Origin: Ruminococcus sp.
Lineage (GTDB): Bacteria; Bacillota; Clostridia; Oscillospirales; Ruminococcaceae
Assembly: GCF_019423705.1 (NCBI RefSeq)
Contig: NZ_JAHZAX010000001.1
Span: forward strand, 251,998-315,997
Direction: 5' to 3'
Length of the DNA stretch: 64,000 bases
Part shown: positions 42,595-51,798 of the stretch, one piece after another
Numbering within the stretch: the first letter of the stretch is position 1
Layout of the letters: every line of letters starts with the position of its first letter
Program-made: the position numbers and the translations under genes
Notes under the pieces: model-generated
The model's input: only the letters and a program-made list of their open reading frames with translations
Database searches by the model: none
What the model was told of the DNA's origin: nothing

Positions 42595-44586
42595 ATGAAG
42601 AATAAGGAAGATATAAACCTAAAGAGAAAAACTGCCTTTTTAAATTTTGTAAAGGGCGCTTGCATTGTCCTCATCGTTGGGATAGTGCTTGAACTGATAT
42701 CGGGAACGGTGTCAGCCTCGTTGCTGGTGACCGTTTCAGACAAAAATACAAGCGGATTTGCTGGCGATGTTATGTTGGCATTTTGCGCCGCAATGTATTC
42801 TTTCCATATGGGCGTGGCGGTTATGTCAGTCTTGGGCGGAGCTGTTATCGGCGTTGTGGGCAGTTCGATACCGCTGGTATTAAACTTCGTTTTTTCCAGC
42901 ACGTTTATGGGAATAGCTCAGGATCCGGAGATCTTGCTCGTTATTTCCGTGTGTGCGATACTAAGAAATACGAAATTCCTTGACCGCAAGAGAAATGTTC
43001 CCATTGCGGCGCTTATCCTTGGTATCATAATGACCATAGAACGCACCATTGACAGCAGAAATTTAGATCTTACGACTTTGCTGACAGTTCTGATGTTTTT
43101 CGTGCTGTATACAATACTATTCTTTTTGGTCAGAATATTTATGCCAAAGGCGGAAAAATGGCTGCCCGTTAGGGAAAGCAGGCTTGAAAAGGTATACAGA
43201 ACACATTCAATAAAGCGCAGGCTCCAGCTTATTGTAAACGCCCTTGTTATTGCGGTGGTTGCGCTGTTTGTCGTGCAGATGATCGGTGATAACAATTATG
43301 ACGTGGCTTCAAGTTCTGACATCTATATAAAGAATGTAAATGACACCGTGGCAACTGAGCTGGCAGACCAGCTTTCAGCTTTGGATAATGCGGATGATCT
43401 TAGCGGTTTTGATATGACGGCCTTTAGCAATGTCCTCAGCGAAAATACCAGCGACAGATTTTATATCAAAAAGATACAGCTTGTTGACCTTGGCAACGAG
43501 TATATCTCAAATATCGAATACGACGATCACGGCGAGGTGACTTCTGTCTCGCAAAATGAAAAGTTCGCAAATCCTGAGCTTTTGCAGGATATGGAGCATT
43601 TCTTTCCTTACAGCGAAAATATCCTTGTGACTTATTCTGTCGGCGACGTAACGTCAACTTCAAGTGCGGTCATATCGAGCTTTGCTGATTTCTTCCTGCC
43701 GATACTTGCGCTGTTCAACGTTTTCCTTTCCTGGCTGCTTGATAAAATGATCGTTATGCCTATAAACAGTATGACATCGGCGGCGGACGATTTCGCTTTT
43801 GATACTGATGAGGATCGTGGAAACGCTGTGGAGAAGTTCAAAGCTCTTGATATAAAATCGGGCGATGAGATCGAACAGCTTTATCACGCCGTTGCAAAGA
43901 CAATGGACGATATGAATGAGCAGATCGTCCAGATCAAGACTCAGGCTCGGCATATTTCCGATATGCAGCACAATATTATAATCACAATGGCGGATATCGT
44001 TGAAAGCCGTGATGAAAACACGGGCGGCCATATCAGACGTACCGCTGAATATGTTCGCATTATTGCGGAAAAGCTCCGTGAAAAGGGGCAGTACAGCGAT
44101 ATTCTCACCGACAGATATGTCGATGATATGGTAGTTGCCGCACCGCTCCACGATATGGGTAAGATACACGTTTCCGATACTATCCTCAACAAGCCCGGCA
44201 AGCTTGACGATAAAGAGTTCACCATAATGAAGACCCACACAACCTATGGCAGGGATATGCTCGAGCACGCAGTTGAAAACCTCGGTGCGTTCAGCTATCT
44301 TAATATGGCGGTGCTTATGGCAGGATATCATCACGAAAAGTGGAACGGCAGAGGCTATCCGGAGGGGTTGAGCGGACAGGATATCCCCCTTTGCGCAAGG
44401 ATAATGGCGGTTGCGGACGTCTTTGACGCTCTTGTTTCAAAGCGCTGTTACAAGGCCGCAATGCCTCTTGAAAAGGCGTACAGCATTATCAGAGAAGAAT
44501 CGGGCAATTCCTTTGACCCCGTTATAGTTGACGCATTTTTTGATTCAACTGATGATATTGAAAAGACGCTGAAAACCTTTGGATAA
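42595..44586 (+). CDS. Membrane HD-GYP domain protein, probable c-di-GMP phosphodiesterase
   Basis: This 663-residue protein has about five N-terminal membrane segments (residues 15-185), another segment near 205, an extracytoplasmic domain, a further segment (about 355-385), a HAMP-like linker (DKMIVMPINSMTSAADDFAF) and a coiled coil. The C-terminal HD-GYP domain (about 460-655) shows HDMGKIHVSD, the distal histidines in GYHHEKWNGRGYPEGL, and AVADVFDAL. The metal ligands look intact, so c-di-GMP hydrolysis is expected. The N-terminal integral membrane sensor is of unknown class. No terminator separates it clearly from csoR, but that gene has its own promoter. Confidence 0.88.
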   Translation: MKNKEDINLKRKTAFLNFVKGACIVLIVGIVLELISGTVSASLLVTVSDKNTSGFAGDVMLAFCAAMYSFHMGVAVMSVLGGAVIGVVGSSIPLVLNFVFSSTFMGIAQDPEILLVISVCAILRNTKFLDRKRNVPIAALILGIIMTIERTIDSRNLDLTTLLTVLMFFVLYTILFFLVRIFMPKAEKWLPVRESRLEKVYRTHSIKRRLQLIVNALVIAVVALFVVQMIGDNNYDVASSSDIYIKNVNDTVATELADQLSALDNADDLSGFDMTAFSNVLSENTSDRFYIKKIQLVDLGNEYISNIEYDDHGEVTSVSQNEKFANPELLQDMEHFFPYSENILVTYSVGDVTSTSSAVISSFADFFLPILALFNVFLSWLLDKMIVMPINSMTSAADDFAFDTDEDRGNAVEKFKALDIKSGDEIEQLYHAVAKTMDDMNEQIVQIKTQARHISDMQHNIIITMADIVESRDENTGGHIRRTAEYVRIIAEKLREKGQYSDILTDRYVDDMVVAAPLHDMGKIHVSDTILNKPGKLDDKEFTIMKTHTTYGRDMLEHAVENLGAFSYLNMAVLMAGYHHEKWNGRGYPEGLSGQDIPLCARIMAVADVFDALVSKRCYKAAMPLEKAYSIIREESGNSFDPVIVDAFFDSTDDIEKTLKTFG

Positions 44587-44616
44587 AGGCATAAACGCAA
44601 AATCCAAATAAAAGCC

Positions 44617-44645
44617 TTGCAAAATCCTCCGCAATGGTGTATAAT
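44617..44645 (+). promoter_or_regulatory. csoR promoter
   Basis: TTGCAA (44617-44622), a 17-base spacer, TATAAT (44640-44645). Confidence 0.7.
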
Positions 44646-44696
44646 ATTATAATATAAAACAGAAAAAGTTCACAAGCGGATATTGGAGGCGAAAGT

Positions 44697-44972
44697 ATGA
44701 AACAATGTATGGATTCTGAAAATCTGCATAGAAGATTGAAGAAAATTATCGGACAGGTGCAGGCTATCGACAGAATGATAGATCAGGACGTGCCCTGCGA
44801 GGATATCCTTTCGCAGATAAATGCCGCCAAATCTGCCCTTCACGGCTGCGGTAAAGTCGTGCTGGAAGGCCATATCAAGCATTGTATCCGTGACGGTATC
44901 GAGCACGGCGACGCTGACAAGACCCTTGAGGACTTCACAAAGGCCGTTGAGCGTTTCGCTAATATGAGCTAA
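44697..44972 (+). CDS. csoR: CsoR/DUF156-type metal-sensing repressor
   Basis: This 91-residue all-helical repressor begins HRRLKKIIGQVQAIDRMI, the family hallmark. The metal-site residues of CsoR are present: Cys in VPCEDIL (about 34), and His and Cys in EGHIKHCI (about 59 and 63). That Cys-His-Cys set fits copper(I) sensing, although related sensors use it for other signals. It has its own promoter and terminator (45023-45056) and precedes the metal ATPase gene, whose promoter carries GGGTAT half-sites that it probably binds. Confidence 0.9.
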   Translation: MKQCMDSENLHRRLKKIIGQVQAIDRMIDQDVPCEDILSQINAAKSALHGCGKVVLEGHIKHCIRDGIEHGDADKTLEDFTKAVERFANMS

Positions 44973-45022
44973 AAAGCCATCAGTTTTGTGTAAGACGCAT
45001 AATTTTTTCATATGATTTTTTG

Positions 45023-45056
45023 TAGCAGTCGCCAAAAATGCGGCTGCTTTTTGTTT
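45023..45056 (+). terminator. csoR terminator
   Basis: AGCAG(T)CGC-CAAAAAT-GCG(G)CTGCT followed by TTTTG. Confidence 0.75.
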
Positions 45057-45062
45057 ATCCTC

Positions 45063-45114
45063 TCGACAACCCATACCCCTATATGTATAATATACCTGTA
45101 CCTTATAGGGTATA
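45063..45114 (+). promoter_or_regulatory. Metal ATPase promoter with CsoR-like operator half-sites
   Basis: TCGACA (45063-45068), a 17-base spacer, TATAAT (45086-45091). ATACCCCTATA in the spacer (45073-45083) and TTATAGGGTAT downstream (45103-45113) are inverted copies of each other; ATACCC..GGGTAT halves are typical of CsoR-type operators. Binding would block the promoter. Confidence 0.6.
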
Positions 45115-45132
45115 GAAAGGTCTGAGAATGGA

Positions 45133-46359
45133 ATGAAATCGACTAACCCTGTTATGAATTTTATGAAAAAGCTGGAAGCTGTCATGGAGCTTGGCGGAAC
45201 AAAGCGTGATATCGTGTTCCTTGCAATATCGGGCGTTGCGCTGCTTTGCAGTATTTTGGATATCGTAAAGCTGCCATTCGACCCTGCTTGGGTGGCGATA
45301 ATACTTTGCGGTCTGCCTATCGTGCTGGAAGCTGTCATCGGGCTTGTGACTGAGTTTGATATAAAGGCGGACGTGCTGGTGTCAATGGCGCTGATCGCTT
45401 CCGTTTGTATCGGCGAGGACTTTGCCGCCGGCGAGGTGGCATTTATTATGCAGATTGGCGGATTGCTTGAAGAGCTCACCGTTGCGAAGGCTCGTCAAGG
45501 CATCGAAAAGCTTGTCCACCTCACGCCCCAGACAGCAAGGGTAATATCTGCTGACGGAAAAGAAACTGTTATCCCTGCGGAAAAGGTGGGCGTGGGCGAT
45601 ATCCTCCGTGTGCTGCCCGGCGAAACTGTACCTGTTGACGGCGTTATAATTTCGGGCGAAACGTCAATAGACCAAGCCGTTATGACGGGCGAATCCCTCC
45701 CTGTTGATAAAACTGTTGGCGACGAGGTCTCATCGGGAACGGTGAACCAGTTCGGCGCTTTTGAGATGAAAGCCTCAAAGGTTGGCGAAGACAGCTCTAT
45801 CCAGCGTATGATAAAGCTTGTTCAGTCCGCCGACGCAGGCAAAGCGAAGATCGTTGGTATTGCAGACCGCTGGGCGACTTGGATAGTTGTTATTGCATTG
45901 ACCGCCGCACAAGCGATAGCTTCCCAGCTTCATATCGGCAAAGACAGCGTCCGTGCGGAATGTCTCCCTGAGGATAAGCTTAACGCAATAAAGCAGCTTC
46001 AGTCGGGCGGTCAGTCAGTTTGTATGATAGGCGACGGAATAAACGACGCCCCAGCCCTCAAGACTGCAAACGTCGGCATTGCAATGGGCGGAATAGGCAG
46101 CGATATCGCCGTTGAAGCCGCTGATATCGCCCTTGTGGACGACAGGATACAAGAGCTTCCACACCTGCTTTCCCTGTCAAGAAAGATGATGACCATCATA
46201 AAGCTCAATCTCACATTCTCTATGACGCTGAACTTTGTGGCGATAATACTTGCCATAACAGGCGTGCTCAACCCTGTTGTGGGCGCACTTGTGCAAAATG
46301 CAGGCTCGGTGCTTGTTATAATAAATTCAGCTTTGCTGTTGAAATGGAGGAAAAAATAA
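45133..46359 (+). pseudogene. Heavy-metal P1B-ATPase with large in-frame internal deletion
   Basis: The reading frame is 408 residues, whereas family members without an N-terminal metal domain have roughly 600-650. The first part is normal: membrane segments, the A-domain with MTGESLPVDK, and membrane segment ADRWATWIVVIALTAA. It then jumps straight to QAIASQLHIGKDSVRAECLPEDKLN and the normal P-domain end MIGDGINDAPALKTANVGIAMGG with the last two membrane segments. Missing are the CPC-type transport motif, the DKTGT phosphorylation site and the nucleotide domain. The junction is near base 45901-45912. Transport cannot occur without the phosphorylated Asp. Either a true deletion allele or an assembly collapse. 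The metal cannot be inferred from the motif; the csoR neighbour points to copper. Confidence 0.8.
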
Positions 46360-46526
46360 TGGTTCTGGGAATGATCGCAATCATCATCGGCGTAATGGTG
46401 CTCGGCGTGGGAATTTACTATCTCGCAAAAGAGAAGAACGACCCTGAGTCGAAAAAAATTTACACTATTACAAGCGTTATAGGCGCATTGGTGACGGCGG
46501 CAGGCGTGCTTATCTGCGTGCTGTAA
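46359..46526 (+). CDS. Small two-segment membrane protein after the metal ATPase
   Basis: This 55-residue protein starts at the ATG overlapping the ATPase stop (TAATG); GGAGG lies 10 bases upstream. It has two hydrophobic segments (MVLGMIAIIIGVMVLGVGI and ITSVIGALVTAAGVLICVL) joined by a charged loop (AKEKNDPESKK). No family is recognised. Translational coupling suggests a role with the metal ATPase, perhaps as a small subunit. Confidence 0.65.
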   Translation: MVLGMIAIIIGVMVLGVGIYYLAKEKNDPESKKIYTITSVIGALVTAAGVLICVL

Positions 46527-46573
46527 AACATAAAAACATAAAATCATAAAATAACGAATAAAGAGCAAAAAAA

Positions 46574-46643
46574 GCGAGCGACCGAAGGTCGCCCCTACAC
46601 GCAATCAAGCGTTTTTAATGTAGGGGCGATCAGCGATCGCCCG
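46574..46643 (-). repeat. Two dispersed palindromes in opposite orientation; minus-strand terminator
   Basis: 46574-46599 (CGACC-GAA-GGTCG, then CCCCTACA) and 46620-46643 (GTAGGGGCGATC-AGC-GATCGCCCG) face each other. On the minus strand the first reads into TCGCTTTTTTTG and can terminate the GH5 gene at 46689-49634; on the plus strand the second is followed by seven T. Confidence 0.75.
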
Positions 46644-46688
46644 TTTTTTTTTGTAGTCCGTTTATTTTAGATATATGTTATTTGAACT

Positions 46689-49634
46689 TTATTTCTTAGT
46701 AGTCACGCTCTTAACAGCCGACCAAGCGCCGTAATATTTTACGCCCTTGACAGTCGTGTATGAACGAACTCTGACATAATATTTCTTGTTTGCCGAAAGC
46801 TTCGAGATAGTCTTTGTGTCCGTCTTGTTGTTTGTGACAGTCACCTTTGCAGGGCTCTTGAAGCTTGAATTTGTTGCGTACTGTATCTCATAGCCCGTTG
46901 CAGAACCTTTCTGCGCCCAGTCGATAAAGAACGCCTTTGACTTAGCCGTCAGCTTCTGAATCTCCTGCTTTGCAGGGTTGATCTTGAAAGTCTTTTTGAT
47001 AACGCCGCCGTACTGACCCTTGCCTGTGATAGTAACAGTCGCCGTGCCGATGGCCTTGTTTGCGCTGTAAGATACTGTGTAATCTGTGCCGTTTCTAAGG
47101 GTCTTGCCGCTGTATTTAACAGTAACGCTCTGTGTTATCGCCTTGCCTGTGTAGGACTTGTTCGCAATGCCCGAAACTGTTGCCTTTGTGATATCGTACT
47201 TTGCTGTCACAATGCTCTTCTTGTCCGACCAAGCGCCGTAATAGATCTTTCCACCAACGTTTGTGTACGAACGTACACGAACATAATATGTCTTGCCTGC
47301 CGTCAGACCCGAAACTGTTGCTGTGTCAGGCTTGTTGGCTGTGAGCTTTCTCACAAAGCTGCCGATAAAGTTTGCATTCGTGCTGTATTCGACTTCGTAA
47401 CCCGTTGCAGAGCCTTTCTGCGCCCAGTCAGCAAAGAAGCCCTTGTAACGTGTTTCAAGCTTCTGCATTGTCTGCTTTGCAGGCAGGATATCAAATGTTT
47501 TCGTGATAGTGCCTGTGTAATTGCCCTTGCCTGTGATAGTTACAGTCGCCGTGCCGATGTTCTTGTTGTTTTTGTATGCGATAGTGTAGCTGCTTGTGGA
47601 AAGTACCTTCGTGCCGTCCTTTACTGTAACGGCTGTAGTAATGTTGCTGCCTGTGTATTCAGCGGAAGCTGCCACCTGCGCAGTCAGACCGCTTATGTCC
47701 TTTGGAGCAATAGTGAAGCTTTCGGAATATGTTCCCGTGAAGCCGCACTTGCCGGTAATTGTTACCTTTGCCGTACCTGCATTTGTGTTTGAAGAGTACG
47801 AAACAGAATAATCTGTGCCCTCTGTGAGAGTTTTTCCGTCATACTGAACTGTTACAGCAGGCTTGTAAGCGCTGCCAGAATAAACGTAAGTCTCTTTCGC
47901 TACTGTGATAACAGTCTTTGCGATGTCAGTACCAACGATAGTGAAAGTCTTTGAAATGCTGCCTGTGTAATTGCCGATACCTGAGAAAGCAATTGTTGCT
48001 GTGCCTGCGTTTACGTTGTTTTTGACGCTTGTTGTGTAATCTGTTTCTGCTGAAAGTATCTTGCCGCCAAGGGTCAAAGTTGCACTCGGCATAATAGCAA
48101 AACCTGTGTAGTTGGCGGAGGAGAACGAAAGCTGAACGCTTGCGCCGCTAATTGACTTCTTTGAAACTGTTACATTGACAGTCTTTGTCACATCGTCAAA
48201 GCCCTCTGCGGAAGCTGTGATAGTGATAGTGCCTGTGCCTGCCTTGAGCGCCGTTACATTTCCGCTTGCGTCAACTGAGCAAATGTCGGAATTGCTCTTG
48301 TATGAAAGGCTTGCGCCGCTGATGGTAGCCGTTGCGCTAAGCTTCTTTGTCTCGCCGTAAGTAAGGCTCAGAGAGGACGAAACGCTGATGTTGAGAGTTG
48401 GCTTTGCGTATGGTATCATAAGCGCCTCGATAACTTCCTTCGCAGGGCTTGATACCGTGTTGTCCTTTCTGTTTATGTAGCCGTGATACTCGGAATTGAG
48501 CACGATCTTGCCGTTTTTGTACTGTGCGAAAGCGTTGTTGTCCCAAAGCATACAAGGAATATTAAGCGCCTTAGCCTGTGAAGTGTAGTCCTTTGCCCAC
48601 TTTACACGCTCTGCTGTGTTGTTCTTGTCGGTGGTGCTGAACTCGCCCATAACAACAGGGATACCCTTGTCTGTGAAATTGGTCTTGATAGTGTCAAAAA
48701 GGCTCTTGAGCTCGTTTTTGATAGAAGTTGAATAAGTTGAAGTCGAGCCGCTGCCAACATTCATTGCGAAGTTGTAAGGGCTGTAAGCGTGGATAGCTAT
48801 TGCGATCCTGTTCTTGTTGCCCGAAATATCAGTAGGGAGCTTGTAGCTTGAAACAGTTGCGCCGTCGATAGAAGCGTCATAGCCCGGGCACATAATAAGT
48901 CTGTTTGTATTGTTTGAACCCGAAGCTCTTATAACGTCAACAGCCTTCTGATTAAGCTTGTTGATGGTGCTGATAGCGTCGTTTACCTCGCTGCCGGGGT
49001 TCCACTTATTGAACCACCACTCGCTGCCTGTGCCGATAAGACGAGGTTCGTTAAGTGTCTCAAATATCAGATGATAGTCATAATCCTTGAAGTAATCAGC
49101 CACCTGCGACCAGATATTTGAAACGAAATTCTCAGCGTTGGTGTAGCTTGAAGAGGATGGGTAATAACCCTTGCCGTTCTTGTTGCTGCTGGAGTTGTTG
49201 TCGTGGTGTATATTGAGGATAACATACATATTGTCGTTGTAGCAATAGTCAACGACTTCCTTTACCCTTGCGAGCCATTGTTTGTCGATAGTGTAATTAT
49301 CGCCTGTGGTGTGTTTAGCCCAAGAAACAGGAACTCTCACCGTGTTGAAGCCCTGCGCCTTTACGGCGTCGATAAGCTCCTGAGTGGTCTTTGGATTGCC
49401 CCAGTAGGTCTCAGAGTTCAGTCCTGTGCCTGTGGCGTCAAGGGAGTTGCCCAAATTCCAGCCAAGACCCATATCGGTCAGTATCGCCGCTGTGTCAGCG
49501 TTTTGAAGCTCACCGTCCGAAAGCGCCTGCGCCTTGACTTCGCCAAGGTCAAGCCCAGCGAAAACTGATATCGTCATAAGAAGCGACATCAGCAGGCTTA
49601 AAGCCTTTTTTGTCCGTGCAAATCTTGCAGTCAT
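46689..49634 (-). CDS. Multidomain secreted GH5 (subfamily 4-like) endoglucanase
   Basis: This 981-residue protein has a signal peptide (about 1-36). The GH5 domain (about 48-400) has GLGWNLGNSLDA, VRVPVSW, IHHDN, acid/base Glu in IFETLNEPRL and nucleophile Glu in VVMGEFSTTD. The GWNLGNSLDA start is the mark of subfamily 4 endoglucanases and xyloglucanases. Next come a Big_2-type Ig domain (about 412-490), three ~72-residue MBG-like repeats, each ending GxYTGxxxxTFxI, an FN3 domain, a fourth repeat and a last FN3 domain. There is no CBM, dockerin or sortase motif. The ribosome site is AAAGGATC. A candidate extended -10 (TGCTATAAT on the minus strand) is at 49829-49837. Confidence 0.9.
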   Translation of the reverse strand: MTARFARTKKALSLLMSLLMTISVFAGLDLGEVKAQALSDGELQNADTAAILTDMGLGWNLGNSLDATGTGLNSETYWGNPKTTQELIDAVKAQGFNTVRVPVSWAKHTTGDNYTIDKQWLARVKEVVDYCYNDNMYVILNIHHDNNSSSNKNGKGYYPSSSSYTNAENFVSNIWSQVADYFKDYDYHLIFETLNEPRLIGTGSEWWFNKWNPGSEVNDAISTINKLNQKAVDVIRASGSNNTNRLIMCPGYDASIDGATVSSYKLPTDISGNKNRIAIAIHAYSPYNFAMNVGSGSTSTYSTSIKNELKSLFDTIKTNFTDKGIPVVMGEFSTTDKNNTAERVKWAKDYTSQAKALNIPCMLWDNNAFAQYKNGKIVLNSEYHGYINRKDNTVSSPAKEVIEALMIPYAKPTLNISVSSSLSLTYGETKKLSATATISGASLSYKSNSDICSVDASGNVTALKAGTGTITITASAEGFDDVTKTVNVTVSKKSISGASVQLSFSSANYTGFAIMPSATLTLGGKILSAETDYTTSVKNNVNAGTATIAFSGIGNYTGSISKTFTIVGTDIAKTVITVAKETYVYSGSAYKPAVTVQYDGKTLTEGTDYSVSYSSNTNAGTAKVTITGKCGFTGTYSESFTIAPKDISGLTAQVAASAEYTGSNITTAVTVKDGTKVLSTSSYTIAYKNNKNIGTATVTITGKGNYTGTITKTFDILPAKQTMQKLETRYKGFFADWAQKGSATGYEVEYSTNANFIGSFVRKLTANKPDTATVSGLTAGKTYYVRVRSYTNVGGKIYYGAWSDKKSIVTAKYDITKATVSGIANKSYTGKAITQSVTVKYSGKTLRNGTDYTVSYSANKAIGTATVTITGKGQYGGVIKKTFKINPAKQEIQKLTAKSKAFFIDWAQKGSATGYEIQYATNSSFKSPAKVTVTNNKTDTKTISKLSANKKYYVRVRSYTTVKGVKYYGAWSAVKSVTTKK

Positions 49635-50087
49635 TTTTTCAGATCCTTTCTAATCAATAAATTTCTTACAGATATGCCATAAGCATATTTCTTTCGGTTT
49701 AAAGAAGTTGTCTATCAAAGGGGCGCACGCTGTTCGCCCCTACAAATAAATTGACGGCAAACTCACTTTCAATACATAAAAAATACTGCATAGGCATAAA
49801 AGTATAAAAATATAATCTTACAAAGTAAATTATAGCATACTCTGCGGCTTAAAGAAATACGCTTATTAGACAAATAACCGAGCCGTTTTTTGTGGGGATA
49901 TAGCAAATGTTCATATTTTTAAATTAATCGCTGGAATATCCCGTAAATGCTTATGGCTGCGGCGATAAATATTCTTATATATGCTAAAATTTTATATAAT
50001 TTGTATCGCATTGCGCAAATGCAGCGCAAAAAAATACCGCCTGCCATAAAGACAGACGGTACAAATTTTTTCTCCGAAAAAACAATA
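49635..50087. other. Non-coding gap between two GH5 genes
   Basis: This holds a dispersed palindrome at 49720-49744 (GGGGCGCACGC-TGTTCGCCCC, then TACA, imperfect arms), the possible extended -10 for the upstream-lying GH5 gene, and the terminator of the next gene at 50033-50062. Otherwise it is AT-rich with no ORF worth calling. Confidence 0.6.
50033..50062 (-). terminator. Terminator of the GH5 lipoprotein gene
   Basis: ACCGTCTGTC-TTTAT-GGCAGGCGGT followed on the minus strand by ATTTTTTT. Confidence 0.85.
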
Positions 50088-51323
50088 TTACATTACGTCC
50101 TTTTTGCCGTTAGGGAAGATCTTGTCAGGGCAAATGCCTGCCATTTTCTCGATAGCCGGCTGGATATCGAGCCACAATCCGCAGCCGTCGTCAGAACCGC
50201 TTGTTTTCCAGGCCATTACGCCGTTCCAACCGCTGTTATAAGCGGACTCATAAGCGGAAGTGATATCGAAGCTCGTTCCCTCGGAAACTGCCGGGCACTC
50301 GCCGATAACGGAAGGCTTTGTGCCGTCAAGGCCGAAGTCAACAGGCGTCATCTCGAAAGGATAGCCCCACATCTTCTGCATCCAAGTGTACCAATGTGTT
50401 GAATAAAAGTCAACATAAGCAAGGCTCTTGTCGTACTTATCGCCCGTGATTGCGTTCTGAAGGGCAGAGTCGGAAATAACGTTGCCCTGCTGGTTATCGG
50501 AATTGTACTTTATCATACCCATACCAACTGTTACCAGCACGTCAGAATTTGCGTGGATAGCGGAAGCAGCCTTTGCATAATACTGCTGGAGATATTTCCA
50601 ATCAAGTGTGCCGCACTCAGCGTTCTCAACGACCCAGTCAGGCTCATTACAAAGGTCAACTGACCAGAAGTAATCGCTCTTGCCGTATCTTTCAACCAGC
50701 GGAACGATATAGTTGTCAACAAATCTGTCGGTCTTGTCGCTGTCCTGTACAAGGGCTCTCCAAGCTTCATAGTTTTGGTTCTGATCCTTGAAGTTATCGA
50801 AGGACTGAACTGTTGCCATTATGTAGATCTGATACTGCTCAGCGAGATAGAACAGGTTGTCAAGGTCTTCCCAATGAGCTGTTGTTGCACCGTCGAACGT
50901 GCCGTCAGCGGAGATGAGCATACCAACATCGCCGTTACAAACGATCCAAATTCTTGCAGCGTTTACGCCCGACTCGTGAAGCTTAGCGAAATGATCCTGC
51001 CAGAACTCGAAATTGAATCCGCCGCCGAAGTCGTTCCACTTATCCCAAGGGGAGTTTACGCCGTTTATCCAAAGCTCCTTGCCGCCGACTGTAAACTTTG
51101 TTCCGTCGACTGTTACCTTTGCAGAGCCGTCAGTAGTTGTGGCGTAGTCCTTTTCAGGCATTGCAGCCTCGGGCACGACAGGCGTGTAGTAGCTTGTGTT
51201 GCCGCTTGCCGCAGAGTCAGCGGAGCTATCGCTCTTTGAGCTGCTGGAAGAGTCGCCGCAGCCGACTACTGAGATCATCATAAGCAGGGCAAGTGATGAA
51301 GCCAGCCATTTTTTTACTCTCAT
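50088..51323 (-). CDS. GH5-family lipoprotein, mannanase-like
   Basis: This 411-residue protein has a lipoprotein signal ending SVVGC, so it is tethered to the membrane; a Ser/Asp-rich linker of about 30 residues follows. The catalytic domain shows the N-terminal GKELWINGVNSPWDKWNDFG, acid/base Glu in SVDLCNEPDWV, DFYSTHWYTWM and the likely nucleophile Glu in SVIGECPAVSEG. This arrangement is close to GH5 beta-mannanases and related enzymes, but the substrate is not certain. The start at 51323 follows AAAGGTAA; the longer frame to 51353 lacks a ribosome site. Promoter at 51400-51428. Confidence 0.83.
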   Translation of the reverse strand: MRVKKWLASSLALLMMISVVGCGDSSSSSKSDSSADSAASGNTSYYTPVVPEAAMPEKDYATTTDGSAKVTVDGTKFTVGGKELWINGVNSPWDKWNDFGGGFNFEFWQDHFAKLHESGVNAARIWIVCNGDVGMLISADGTFDGATTAHWEDLDNLFYLAEQYQIYIMATVQSFDNFKDQNQNYEAWRALVQDSDKTDRFVDNYIVPLVERYGKSDYFWSVDLCNEPDWVVENAECGTLDWKYLQQYYAKAASAIHANSDVLVTVGMGMIKYNSDNQQGNVISDSALQNAITGDKYDKSLAYVDFYSTHWYTWMQKMWGYPFEMTPVDFGLDGTKPSVIGECPAVSEGTSFDITSAYESAYNSGWNGVMAWKTSGSDDGCGLWLDIQPAIEKMAGICPDKIFPNGKKDVM

Positions 51324-51399
51324 AAATATTACCTTTCCTTTCGATCTTCCCATTTTTCAAGATAATCTCTCAAAAAATGCTTATTATTTTTACCATTAC

Positions 51400-51428
51400 A
51401 TTATATCACACAATACTTTCCTTTGCAA
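51400..51428 (-). promoter_or_regulatory. Promoter of the GH5 lipoprotein gene
   Basis: On the minus strand: TTGCAA (51423-51428), a 17-base spacer, TATAAT (51400-51405). Confidence 0.7.
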
Positions 51429-51441
51429 GTCTTTTTTGAGG

Positions 51442-51465
51442 GTAGGGGCGAACATTGTTCGCCCG
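51442..51465. repeat. Dispersed palindrome, GGGCGAAC type, between divergent genes
   Basis: GTAGGGGCGAAC-ATT-GTTCGCCCG. It sits between the divergent GH5 and antiporter promoters; the rest of the gap to 51679 is AT-rich without ORFs. Confidence 0.78.
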
Positions 51466-51679
51466 TTTGATTTATCGCTTTGTATAATGTTTTCAAATAT
51501 GTGTGCGCAGTTTTTTCAGTCGTTCATTACCAATATTTTTGGCAGTTGCTTCATATTAATAATATATAGCTTGTATACAGCATTTTTATCATAAAAACAA
51601 CATTTTCCACTATCAAAAACAGTATGCCGTTTTTGCCTTAAAAAACAATGAACTTTTTTCGATATGAACATTTAACTTA

Positions 51680-51708
51680 TTGACTTTGATGGACTGCGGT
51701 GTTATAAT
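51680..51708 (+). promoter_or_regulatory. Antiporter promoter
   Basis: TTGACT (51680-51685), a 17-base spacer, TATAAT (51703-51708). Confidence 0.72.
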
Positions 51709-51717
51709 AAGGCTTGT

Positions 51718-51766
51718 GGATCAACGGCGATCTGCGAAGCTCGGCTTCGTAGATCGTTGTTTTTGC
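51718..51766 (+). promoter_or_regulatory. Terminator-like hairpin in the antiporter leader
   Basis: Arms CAACG.CGATCTGCGAAGC and GCTTCGTAGATCGTTG with a short loop, then TTTTTG. It lies at the very start of the transcript, between the promoter and the ORF, so it is either an attenuator or a 5' stabilising stem. Confidence 0.6.
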
Positions 51767-51798
51767 GAAAATCCAAATAGGGAAGGAAGTAATCATCA

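Noticed and set aside
43660..44334. 224-codon minus-strand frame
   Set aside because: Antisense to the HD-GYP domain; the sense strand has all catalytic motifs.
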